From Roseovarius sp. (lineage in GTDB: Bacteria; Pseudomonadota; Alphaproteobacteria; Rhodobacterales; Rhodobacteraceae), in NCBI GenBank assembly GCA_024636515.1, contig JAGXGX010000086.1, forward strand, positions 1 through 37,131: 37,131 bases of DNA, read 5' to 3'. Of this stretch, positions 24,419 to 32,097 are shown piece by piece. Position 1 is the first letter of the stretch; every line of letters begins with the position of its first letter. A program made the position numbers and the translations under genes. The notes under the pieces are model-generated. The model did no database searches. It had not been told where the DNA came from and was given only the letters and a program-made list of their open reading frames with translations.

Positions 24419-25686
24419 ATCGTCCGCCCGAAATCGCGTTCTTTCCCGAGGCTAGCTTTGGCGCTGCGCTGAATTGCGTCGGCATCGCGCAGGCATTGCA
24501 GCGGCAGGGGGCCAACCCGGTGTTCATCTGTCATGCGGGATTTACCGGCGTTTTTGCCGAATATGGTTTCAAGGAGTATCACCTGCCCGATCATCCCGGC
24601 AGCAGCGCCGAGGCGATTGCCGACTATTGGCAGGATTTTATCAACACCCATCTGCCGCATTTTGACCTAAGCCCGCTGGCTCAGCTCGACACTTATGTCG
24701 GCCCCACATGGCGCGCCATTGTCGAGACTGCTATCGCCGCCGAGGATGATCTGGCACGATTGCTGGCCCAGATTCGGCCCGATGCCATCGTGCTGGACAA
24801 CGTCATCATGTTTCCCGCTATTGCTAACGCAGGGTGCCCATGGGTGCGCATCGTGTCCTGCGCCGAGACGGAAATACCCGATGCCGCCGTGCCGCCCTAT
24901 CTGTCTGGTCTTGCGCCTGGCGAGGATACCGGCGCATTTGACGCGGCCTATGCGGCTGCCACCCGCGATGTGCACCGCCAATATAATGCCTTTCGCAAGC
25001 GGCATGGATTGCATGCCCTGCCGCCCGGTATTTTCCTTGAGCCGTCGGAGGACCTGAACCTGCTGCTGGCCCCGCAGGCCGTAAGGTATGAGCGTGCAGA
25101 GCCGCTGGACCCGGAGCGCTTCGTCTTTTTGGAAGGGTGCGTGCGGCACGAGAACGACTATGAGTTGCCGCGCTTTGCCGTTGAGGGCGGTCCGCTCGTC
25201 TATGTCGGGTTCGGCTCCCTTGGGGCCGTCGATACTGATTTAATCAAGCGGATGCTGGCCGTGTTCCAGACCATTCCCGCGCGGTTTCTGGTAAATGTCG
25301 GCGGGCTGATCGAGGCATACGACTCCGTGCCCGACAACGTGCATCTGGCCAGTTGGTTTCCCCAACCTTCGGTAATTGAGCAGGCGGCGCTGGTCATTCA
25401 TCACGGCGGTAACAACACCTTTTGCGAGGCGCTTTATCATGGGGTGCCGTCGCTGGTGATGCCGTATTGCTGGGATGGTCACGATAATGCGCAGCGCGCA
25501 GAGGGTGCCGGCGTGGGCCGTTCTATCAACCGCGCGGGGTGGAGCGACGCATCCCTGCGCGCCGCGATCGTAGACGTGCTGGAGGATGCGTCGATGCGCC
25601 GCCGTCTGGCGGAAGTGGCGCGCGGCATGCAGGCCGATCCCGGCACGTCCCGCGCGGCGAAGGGCATTTTGGACCTGCTAGATTAG
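24415..25686 (+). CDS. UGT-like GT-B glycosyltransferase (paralogue 2)
   Basis: This 423-residue paralogue of the 18139-19422 glycosyltransferase starts at ATG 24415, four bases inside the regulator gene. The two proteins match along their full length: FFPEASFGAALNCVGIAQAL, CPWVRIVSCAETEI, LDPERFVFLEGCVRHE, SWFPQPSVIEQ, HHGGNNTF and WDGHDNAQR. The position of the usual N-terminal catalytic His is Ala17. The donor-site motifs are intact. Its coupling to the regulator, and not to the main operon, could let its level differ from that of paralogue 1. Substrates are unknown; overlapping or sequential glycosylation of the same imported amine is possible. Confidence 0.85.
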   Translation: MNRPPEIAFFPEASFGAALNCVGIAQALQRQGANPVFICHAGFTGVFAEYGFKEYHLPDHPGSSAEAIADYWQDFINTHLPHFDLSPLAQLDTYVGPTWRAIVETAIAAEDDLARLLAQIRPDAIVLDNVIMFPAIANAGCPWVRIVSCAETEIPDAAVPPYLSGLAPGEDTGAFDAAYAAATRDVHRQYNAFRKRHGLHALPPGIFLEPSEDLNLLLAPQAVRYERAEPLDPERFVFLEGCVRHENDYELPRFAVEGGPLVYVGFGSLGAVDTDLIKRMLAVFQTIPARFLVNVGGLIEAYDSVPDNVHLASWFPQPSVIEQAALVIHHGGNNTFCEALYHGVPSLVMPYCWDGHDNAQRAEGAGVGRSINRAGWSDASLRAAIVDVLEDASMRRRLAEVARGMQADPGTSRAAKGILDLLD

Positions 25687-25888
25687 CGGCCAAATAAACT
25701 CATTTGCTGTCCGGCTGTTATTGACGCCCCGCTACCACGCTGGGCTTGTAACGCGTTGCTCAACATAGCGGCCATACAAACGGCGCTGCAGCGTGCCCAA
25801 TAGGGTTGATCCGGACACCAAACAACGACAGCATGCACCAAGAGGCATTCTACTTGTGGAGTGTCGTTTTAAGAGTTGGGGGTTACTC

Positions 25889-26692
25889 ATGCGTTCGATC
25901 ACATTTCTGTCCGCAGCATTTCTTTTGGTGGCTGGAGTTGCTGCGCCGGTGGCGGCAGCTACCTGCGGCAACAATTCTGGTGGCTTCAACGCGTGGAAAT
26001 CAGCCTTCGCACAAGAGGCCGCAAATGCTGGTGTTGGGCAGCGCGGATTGAACGCATTGGCGCAAGCACAATATGCCTCTGGCACCATCGCAGCAGACCG
26101 CAATCAAAAGTCGTTTAAATACACGCTGAGCAAATTTATGCAGGTTCGCGGGGCTGATACGATTGTCGCCCAAGGCCGCAAACGTAAGGCGCGCGACGCC
26201 GCCTTTTACCAGTCTCTTGAGTCCCGCTTTGGCGTGCCCGCAGGTGTCATAATAGCGATCCACGGGATGGAAACGGGGTTTGGCGGCTTTATGGGTGACA
26301 GCGCGGTCGTGTCGGCGATCACGACCCTCGCCTACGATTGCCGCCGCTCAGATTTCTTTAAACCCCATGCCATTGGCGCGCTGAAGCTGGTCGATAGCGG
26401 TGCCATTACCGGATCCACCAAAGGGGCAAAACACGGCGAGCTTGGTCATACGCAATTTCTGCCGGGCAACGCGCTACGCTATGGCATTGATGCCAATGGC
26501 GACGGGCGCGTCGATTTCTATAATCAAGCCGACGCGCTGGCGTCCACTGCAAACTTCCTGCGCCAAAAAGGCTGGCAACCCGGTAAGGGGTATGGCGAGG
26601 GCCAGACCAACTTTGCCGTGATTAAGCAATGGAATGCCGCAGGGGTTTATCAAAAAGCCATCGCCATCATGGCCGCGCGGATAGACGGCTAG
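25889..26692 (+). CDS. lytic murein transglycosylase, MltB/SLT_2 family
   Basis: This 267-residue exported protein has a signal peptide (MRSITFLSAAFLLVAGVAAP, then VAAA before a Cys at residue 26). Catalytic Glu128 lies in IAIHGMETGFGGFMGD, the MltB-type motif. AITTLAYDCRRSDFF, GHTQFLPGNALRYGID and GDGRVDFYNQADALASTANF (in pieces) are also family-typical. It cleaves peptidoglycan glycan strands to 1,6-anhydro products in the periplasm. It is shorter than full-length MltB (about 360), lacking a peptidoglycan-binding C-terminal domain. The chosen start gives a clean signal peptide; an ATG 96 bases upstream adds a non-hydrophobic extension. The 202 bp upstream hold no other gene. Confidence 0.88.
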   Translation: MRSITFLSAAFLLVAGVAAPVAAATCGNNSGGFNAWKSAFAQEAANAGVGQRGLNALAQAQYASGTIAADRNQKSFKYTLSKFMQVRGADTIVAQGRKRKARDAAFYQSLESRFGVPAGVIIAIHGMETGFGGFMGDSAVVSAITTLAYDCRRSDFFKPHAIGALKLVDSGAITGSTKGAKHGELGHTQFLPGNALRYGIDANGDGRVDFYNQADALASTANFLRQKGWQPGKGYGEGQTNFAVIKQWNAAGVYQKAIAIMAARIDG

Positions 26693-26711
26693 GAGCGCGC
26701 ATTTAGCAACC

Positions 26712-27263
26712 TCAGAAGGTCGGTGGCGTGTTGGCCCATAAAATGCGCGCGCGCGTTTCTCCGGGGTTGCGATAGCCGTGCTTGCGGGGTGAATTGAAAT
26801 GAAACGCGTCGCCTGCGGTCAAAAGGAACGTCTCATCATCCAGTAGTAATTCGATCTGCCCATCAAGGACAAAACCCATCTCTTCGCCAACATGGTCGAT
26901 CTGTCCGTCGCTCGATCCGCCCGGCTCCACGATGTGGATGTTGCATTGCAGCATATGACCGGGCGTGCATGGGATCACCCGCTCGAGGCTAAGACCTTTG
27001 CCTTGCCGCACTGTGTCGATCTTCAACACCGGGCGCTCGCCTGCGCGAGAGACTGATCGCTCGGGTGCTTCTGCTTCGTCAAAGAATAAATCGAGGTTCA
27101 TCCCCAATGTCTGCGCGATCCGGTGTAGCAGCGCCAATGACGCCTCTGTCTTGTCGTTCTCGATCTTGGACATGTGTCCTTCGGAGGTGCCGCTGCTTGT
27201 GGCTAACTCCTTGAGTGTCAGGTTTCTGAGCCGTCTTGCCGACTTGATCCGCGGACCGATCAT
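26712..27263 (-). CDS. XRE-family regulator with C-terminal cupin domain (PuuR-like)
   Basis: This 183-residue regulator starts at ATG 27263 behind AAGGAGG. Residues about 5-60 form an XRE helix-turn-helix (LTLKELATSSGTSEGHMSKIEN). Residues about 110-180 form a cupin sensor, with DHVGEEMGFVLDG and AGDAFHFNSPRKHGYRNPG. The layout is that of PuuR and related repressors of amine or amino-acid catabolism. It is divergent from the oligopeptide-type importer operon. A 23-bp palindrome (27353-27375) and a second site with the same spacing (27276-27292) in the gap are the likely operators, the second close enough to its own start for autorepression. Confidence 0.9.
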   Translation of the reverse strand: MIGPRIKSARRLRNLTLKELATSSGTSEGHMSKIENDKTEASLALLHRIAQTLGMNLDLFFDEAEAPERSVSRAGERPVLKIDTVRQGKGLSLERVIPCTPGHMLQCNIHIVEPGGSSDGQIDHVGEEMGFVLDGQIELLLDDETFLLTAGDAFHFNSPRKHGYRNPGETRARILWANTPPTF

Positions 27264-27275
27264 AGGATCCTCCTT

Positions 27276-27292
27276 ATGCAGGGCTTTTGCAT
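27276..27292. promoter_or_regulatory. second operator-like site near the XRE-cupin start
   Basis: ATGCA and TGCAT flank a 7-bp centre, the same geometry as the core of the larger palindrome at 27353-27375. It begins 13 bp upstream of the regulator's start codon (minus strand), consistent with autorepression. Confidence 0.4.
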
Positions 27293-27352
27293 TAGCTTTA
27301 ACAAGAGGCCGCGTCAGCGTTTCAAGTCTAAACTCAAAGCGCTGCACAATTA

Positions 27353-27375
27353 CCCATGCAAGATACTTGCATGGG
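27353..27375. promoter_or_regulatory. 23-bp perfect palindrome, likely XRE-cupin operator
   Basis: CCCATGCAAG, ATA and CTTGCATGGG form a perfect inverted repeat midway between the XRE-cupin gene and the importer operon. Ten-base-pair arms with a 3-bp centre exceed what chance would normally give in a gap of this size. Its core ATGCA-N7-TGCAT recurs at 27276. Confidence 0.6.
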
Positions 27376-27501
27376 CGCACCGGTTGCGCATAGGCTGAAA
27401 TCAGAAAGAAGCGCTCTTGAGGAGGGGTGCGAACAAAAATGGGACGGGGCGCCGGGGGTATCCCACGCGCGCAATCGTCCCGGATAATAGGGAGAGATAA
27501 A

Positions 27502-29112
27502 ATGACGAAACACACCGGTTTTAAATGCTTATCCGCGCCGATGCGCCATCTGGCGCTGGCCGGAACGGTCGCTGCTGCCGGGCTGGGCATCGCCGCGCCC
27601 GCGCTGGCCCAATCTGTGCTAAAGGTCGTGCCGCACGCCGACCTGCGCAACATCGACCCGATCTGGACCACTGCCTACATCACCCGCAACCACGGCTATC
27701 TGGTTTGGGACACGCTGTTTGCAATGGACGAGAATCTCGAAGTGCAGCCGCAGATGGCGGAGGGCTATGAGGTCAGCGAAGATGGTCTGACCTACACGAT
27801 CACCCTACGCGACGGCCTGATGTTCCACGACGGCGCGCCGGTCAAGGCCGAGGACGCGGTCGCATCGATCAAACGCTGGGGTCAGCGTGACGGCATGGGC
27901 CAAAAGCTGATGCGCGTCACCGAAAGCATTGAGGCCGTCGATGACAAGACCCTGACTTTGACCCTGTCCGAGCCCTACGGTCTGGTTCTGCAATCACTTG
28001 GCAAAATCTCGTCCAACGTACCGTTCATTATGCCTAAGCGGCTGGCAGATACTGACCCGAACGCGCAGATCGAAGAGATCATCGGCTCGGGCCCGTTCAA
28101 GTTTGTGGCCGATGAGTGGCAGCCGGGCAATCAGGTGATCTACGAGAAATTCGCCGAGTACGTTCCTCGCGACGAGCCTGCCAGCTACGCTGCGGGCGGC
28201 AAGGTCGCCAATGTTGATCGCATTGAATGGCGCTACATCCCCGATGCCGCGACGGCCAGTCAGGCGCTGATGGCTGGCGAGGTGGACTACTATGAGCAGC
28301 CCGCCGTCGATCTGCTACCGATGATCCAGTCGGACCCCGGCATCAAGGTCGAAACGGTTGACCCCCTCGGCACGCAGGGCGTTATCCGCTTTAACTTCAA
28401 GTATCCGCCCTTTGATAACAAGCTGGTACGTCAGGCTGCGATGTGGTCCGTCCAGCAGGCCGATTACATGTATGCGATCATGGGTGACCCCCAGTATTTC
28501 GAGGAATTCTGCGGCGCTTATTTCATGTGCGGCGGTCCCTACGAGACCGACGTGGGCAGCGAACTGCTGCGTGAGAAAGACATCGACAAGGCCAAGGCCC
28601 TTTTGGTCGAAGCCGGTTATGATGGCACGCCCGTCGTAATCTTGGACCCGACCGACGTGCCCGTGGCGCATGGTCAGGCACTGGTCACTGCGCAGGCGCT
28701 GCGCGACATCGGCATGAATGTGGAGCTGTCTGCACTCGATTGGGCGACGATGACGTCGCGCCGCGCCGTACGGGAGTCGCCTGAAAACGGCGGTTGGAAC
28801 ATCTTTCCAACATGGTGGCTGGCGGCAGATCAGCTGAACCCGATCACCAACATCTCGGTCGCCGCATCGGGCGAGAACGCATGGTTCGGTTGGCCCGAAA
28901 ATCAAAAGATCGAGGATCTGCGCAACGCTTTTGCCAAGGAAACCGATCTGGAGAAGCAAAAGGCCATCGTGGAAGAGCTACAAATCGAGCTCTATGATTT
29001 TGTCCCATATATTCCGACGGGGCAATATTATCAGCCAACAGCCTACCGTGATAACGTTAAGGGTGTTCTGACCGCACCGGTTCCGTTCTTTTGGAACATC
29101 TCGGTCGAGTAA
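27502..29112 (+). CDS. oligopeptide/nickel-type ABC importer, periplasmic binding protein
   Basis: This 536-residue SBP_bac_5-family protein has a signal peptide (APMRHLALAGTVAAAGLGIA, then APALA, cleavage near residue 36). Mature segments include NIDPIWTTAYITRNHGYLVWDTL, FHDGAPVKAEDAVASIKRW and GSGPFKF, typical of OppA/DppA/NikA relatives. It captures a peptide-like or other small ligand in the periplasm. ATG 27502 is preceded by GGAGAG, and longer in-frame starts would lack a signal peptide. The following M20 peptidase suggests an N-acylated or dipeptide ligand; nothing in the sequence fixes it. It is the first gene of a seven-gene operon, followed by a strong stem-loop. Confidence 0.92.
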   Translation: MTKHTGFKCLSAPMRHLALAGTVAAAGLGIAAPALAQSVLKVVPHADLRNIDPIWTTAYITRNHGYLVWDTLFAMDENLEVQPQMAEGYEVSEDGLTYTITLRDGLMFHDGAPVKAEDAVASIKRWGQRDGMGQKLMRVTESIEAVDDKTLTLTLSEPYGLVLQSLGKISSNVPFIMPKRLADTDPNAQIEEIIGSGPFKFVADEWQPGNQVIYEKFAEYVPRDEPASYAAGGKVANVDRIEWRYIPDAATASQALMAGEVDYYEQPAVDLLPMIQSDPGIKVETVDPLGTQGVIRFNFKYPPFDNKLVRQAAMWSVQQADYMYAIMGDPQYFEEFCGAYFMCGGPYETDVGSELLREKDIDKAKALLVEAGYDGTPVVILDPTDVPVAHGQALVTAQALRDIGMNVELSALDWATMTSRRAVRESPENGGWNIFPTWWLAADQLNPITNISVAASGENAWFGWPENQKIEDLRNAFAKETDLEKQKAIVEELQIELYDFVPYIPTGQYYQPTAYRDNVKGVLTAPVPFFWNISVE

Positions 29113-29125
29113 ACTCTGCCTGAAG

Positions 29126-29159
29126 CTGGTGGCGCATGCCGGTGTGCATGTGCCGCCAG
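29126..29159 (+). promoter_or_regulatory. 14-bp stem-loop after the binding-protein gene
   Basis: CTGGTGGCGCATGC (29126-29139) pairs with GCATGTGCCGCCAG (29146-29159), with two G-U wobbles in RNA and a 6-nt loop, 13 bases past the stop. The other two importer operons in the window have a hairpin in the same place. Confidence 0.5.
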
Positions 29160-29183
29160 GTATTCACTCGATCGGACCCTGAC

Positions 29184-30125
29184 ATGATCGCCTATATCAT
29201 CCGCCGTCTACTGGCTACGATACCCATCATGGCGCTTGTCGCTGTGTTCGTATTTATGCTTTTGCATCTTAGTCCCACTGATCCTGCGCTGATTATAGCG
29301 GGGGACTTTGCCACGCCCGAACAGGTGGACGAAATTCGCCGCCAGTTGGGCTTGAATGCGCCGCTCTATCAGCAGTTTTTGCATTGGGCGGGTAATTTGA
29401 TGCAGGGCGATTTGGGTAAATCTATCTACTCGGGTTTGCCGGTCACCACGCTGATCGGCCAGCGGGTCGAGCCGACATTGATGTTGACCCTTTGCACCAT
29501 GTTGATCGCCATCGTGCTAGCGATCCCATTGGGCGTGATTGCTGCGTGGAAGGTCGGGACATGGATTGACCGGACAGTGATGACGCTGGCGGTTTTCGGC
29601 TTTTCGGTGCCGGTGTTCGTGATTGGCTACCTTCTGATCCTTGGCGGCTCGCGCAAGCTGGGATGGTTTCCGGTGCAGGGCTATACCAGCATCCTTGATG
29701 ATTTTGGCGGGTTCGTGTCGCACATCACCCTGCCAGCGCTGGCGCTGGGCGCTGTTTACATGGCCCTGATCGCGCGAATGACACGCGCGACCATGCTAGA
29801 GGTGCTGAACGAGGATTACGTGCGCACCGCCTATGCCAAAGGGCTGGCAACGCGCAAAGTGCTGGTGAAACACGCGTTGAAAAACGCGATGGTGCCGATC
29901 AGCACGACCATCGGTTTGGGTGTGGCACTGCTAATCGGGGGCGTGGTGGTGACGGAAACGGTGTTCGCCATTCCGGGCCTTGGGAGACTGACAGTCGATG
30001 CCGTCCTGCGTACGGACTACCCGGTAATTCAAGGCGTTATTCTGGTCTTTTCACTGACATACGTCCTTCTGAACCTGCTGGTCGATCTCAGCTATGTGCT
30101 GTTCGACCCGCGCATTCGCTACTGA
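29184..30125 (+). CDS. oligopeptide-type ABC importer permease, DppB-like
   Basis: This 313-residue inner-membrane permease starts MIAYIIRRLLATIPIM, the classic DppB/OppB opening. The segment DPALIIAGDFATPEQVDEIRRQLGLNAPLY is family-specific (seen in pieces). The coupling loop carries VRTAYAKGLATRKVLVKHALKNAM, and the end reads FDPRIRY. Six hydrophobic segments are visible. ATG 29184 was preferred to an ATG 48 bases upstream because the longer form adds a non-hydrophobic, Cys-containing extension that lies partly in the stem-loop. Confidence 0.93.
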   Translation: MIAYIIRRLLATIPIMALVAVFVFMLLHLSPTDPALIIAGDFATPEQVDEIRRQLGLNAPLYQQFLHWAGNLMQGDLGKSIYSGLPVTTLIGQRVEPTLMLTLCTMLIAIVLAIPLGVIAAWKVGTWIDRTVMTLAVFGFSVPVFVIGYLLILGGSRKLGWFPVQGYTSILDDFGGFVSHITLPALALGAVYMALIARMTRATMLEVLNEDYVRTAYAKGLATRKVLVKHALKNAMVPISTTIGLGVALLIGGVVVTETVFAIPGLGRLTVDAVLRTDYPVIQGVILVFSLTYVLLNLLVDLSYVLFDPRIRY

Positions 30126-30156
30126 TGCGGCATGATTGCCCGAGGGAGCCATTTGC

Positions 30157-31044
30157 ATGAATGACACCACCATCAAGGATCCGTCTCTGGGCGCCCGGCT
30201 GCGACACCGCGCAGGCGTGGTGGTTGATAGTTTGCGGCGCAATCCGACCATGCTGTTCGGCCTCAGCGTGCTGCTGATCATGGCGTTTTCGTCGTTCATC
30301 GCGCCCTTTCTAGGTCTGCCCAGCCCAATGGAGCAATCCCCTCGCGACCGCCTGCAACCGCCGTCGGGCGATGCGTTCTTTGGTACTGATATGTATGGGC
30401 GCGACCTGTTTAGCCGGGTCCTGCATGGTGGACAGGTGTCGCTGGTGGTGGGCCTGTCGGTCGCGGCACTGGCGACCGCATTCGGTCTGGCGATCGGCCT
30501 TGTCACCGGCTTCATGCGCCGGGTGGATGCGGTGCTGATGCGCTTTATGGATGCGCTGATGTCGATCCCGTCGATCCTGCTGGCCATTGCGCTGGTGGCG
30601 CTCTGGGGCAGCAGCGTGCCGAATGTGATCCTGGCCCTCACCATTCCCGAAATTCCGCGTGTCGTACGACTGGTGCGGTCGGTTGTTCTGATGCTGCGCG
30701 ATCAGCTCTATGTGCAGGCCGCGATTGCGGCCGGCACATCGACCCCGCGCATCCTGATCCGTCATATCCTGCCGAACACCATCCCGCCGCTGATCGTGCA
30801 GGCGACGTATATCTGCGCGCAGGCGGTGATTTTCGAGGCCTATCTCAGCTTTGTCGGGGCCGGCACGCCGCCCGAAATCCCTAGCTGGGGTAACATCATG
30901 GCCGAGGGGCGCATGTTCTTTTTCCAAACGCCCAGCATCATCCTATATCCCGGCGCGTTCCTAGCGATCACCGTGTTCGCGATAAACACCTTCGGCGACG
31001 GCCTGCGCGACTCGCTTGATCCGCGTATGCAAAGGAGCGTCTGA
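30157..31044 (+). CDS. oligopeptide-type ABC importer permease, DppC-like
   Basis: This 295-residue inner-membrane permease starts at ATG 30157, eight bases after GAGGGAG. The N-terminal cytoplasmic stretch leads into NPTMLFGLSVLLIMAF. The periplasmic GTDMYGRDLFSRVLHGGQVSL is the DppC hallmark. The EAA-loop region reads VQAAIAAGTSTPRILIRHILPN, and the protein ends with FGDGLRDSLDPRM. It forms the channel with the DppB-like subunit. Confidence 0.93.
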   Translation: MNDTTIKDPSLGARLRHRAGVVVDSLRRNPTMLFGLSVLLIMAFSSFIAPFLGLPSPMEQSPRDRLQPPSGDAFFGTDMYGRDLFSRVLHGGQVSLVVGLSVAALATAFGLAIGLVTGFMRRVDAVLMRFMDALMSIPSILLAIALVALWGSSVPNVILALTIPEIPRVVRLVRSVVLMLRDQLYVQAAIAAGTSTPRILIRHILPNTIPPLIVQATYICAQAVIFEAYLSFVGAGTPPEIPSWGNIMAEGRMFFFQTPSIILYPGAFLAITVFAINTFGDGLRDSLDPRMQRSV

Positions 31045-31047
31045 ACC

Positions 31048-32097
31048 ATGGCCGATACCGGTACACTCGATACCCTCCGCGTTTTTGACCGCACCGCCGA
31101 GCCGGTGCTGGAGCTGGACGATCTGCGCACCTATTTCGACACCCGCGACGGTGTGGTTAAGGCCGTCGACGGCCTCAGCTTTGCCGTGCGGCCGGGCGAA
31201 ATACTCGGCATCGTGGGCGAGTCCGGCTGTGGCAAGTCGATCACGTCGCTATCGGTCATGCAGTTGGTGCCCAGCCCGCCCGCGCGCTACGCCTCGGGCG
31301 AGATACGCTATAAAGGGCGTGACCTTCTCAAGGCTAGCGATGCTGACATGCGCCGCATCCGTGGCAATGACATCTCGATGATCTTTCAAGACCCGATGTC
31401 GTCGCTGAACCCGGTGCTGAGCATCGGAGATCAGCTGACCGAGGCGATCATGCTACATCAGGGTCTCGGCTCCAAGGCCGCGCTGGACCATGCGCAAGAG
31501 ATGATGGAACTGGTCCACATCCCGGAGCCGCGGCGCCGTTTGGGCGAGTATCCTCACCAGCTATCTGGCGGGATGCGCCAGCGCGTGATGATCGCGATGG
31601 CCCTGTCGTGCAACCCGTCCGTCCTGATCGCTGACGAGCCTACGACGGCACTGGACGTCACCATTCAAGCGCAAATTTTGGCGCTGATGGAGGAGATCCG
31701 GGACAAGATGAAGACCGCGATCATCCTAATCACTCACGATCTGGGTGTGGTGGCCGAAATGTGTGACCGCGTGTTGGTTATGTATGCGGGTCGCAAGGTC
31801 GAGGAGGCCGACGTGATCGAGATTTTCGAGCGCCCGCAGCACCCCTATACGCGCGGCCTCATGCGGTCCGTTCCACGGATCACGGGCGACGAGGCGCCCG
31901 AGCATGGCGCGCGTCTGTCGGAAATTCCCGGCATCGTGCCTGCGTTGACCGACCTGCCTGTCGGCTGCACCTTTGCCGCGCGTTGCCCATTTGCACAGGA
32001 TCAATGCCGCGCCGAATATCCACCGTTGGAAGCCAAAAGACCCGACCACCTAGCCGCCTGCTGGCAAAGCGCAAATTTGCCGGAGTGGACAGCATGA
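31048..32097 (+). CDS. oligopeptide-type ABC importer ATPase, DppD-like
   Basis: This 349-residue ATPase follows dppC by three bases, with AAAGGAG upstream. It has Walker A GESGCGKS near residue 55, Q-loop [10 protein letters not shown], signature [15 protein letters not shown], Walker [13 protein letters not shown] and the switch LITHDLGVV. The C-terminal [14 protein letters not shown] carries the cysteine cluster seen in oligopeptide-transporter ATPases, which binds an iron-sulfur cluster in some homologues. Its stop overlaps the next ATG (ATGA). The ~25-residue N-terminal extension before ELDDLRTYF is slightly long for the family. Confidence 0.94.
   Translation: MADTGTLDTLRVFDRTAEPVLELDDLRTYFDTRDGVVKAVDGLSFAVRPGEILGIVGESGCGKSITSLSVMQLVPSPPARYASGEIRYKGRDLLKASDADMRRIRGNDISMIFQDPMSSLNPVLSIGDQLTEAIMLHQGLGSKAALDHAQEMMELVHIPEPRRRLGEYPHQLSGGMRQRVMIAMALSCNPSVLIADEPTTALDVTIQAQILALMEEIRDKMKTAIILITHDLGVVAEMCDRVLVMYAGRKVEEADVIEIFERPQHPYTRGLMRSVPRITGDEAPEHGARLSEIPGIVPALTDLPVGCTFAARCPFAQDQCRAEYPPLEAKRPDHLAACWQSANLPEWTA

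Noticed and set aside
25687-25888. 7-bp inverted repeat (AACGACA...TGTCGTT) upstream of the lytic transglycosylase
   Set aside because: The arms are short and more than 25 bp apart, and no regulator is nearby; chance is the likelier explanation.
27264-27671. Upstream in-frame extension (136 residues) of the XRE-cupin gene
   Set aside because: It lacks a ribosome-binding site, crosses the palindromes and the divergent promoter, and has no family similarity. AAGGAGG directly before ATG 27263 fixes the start.
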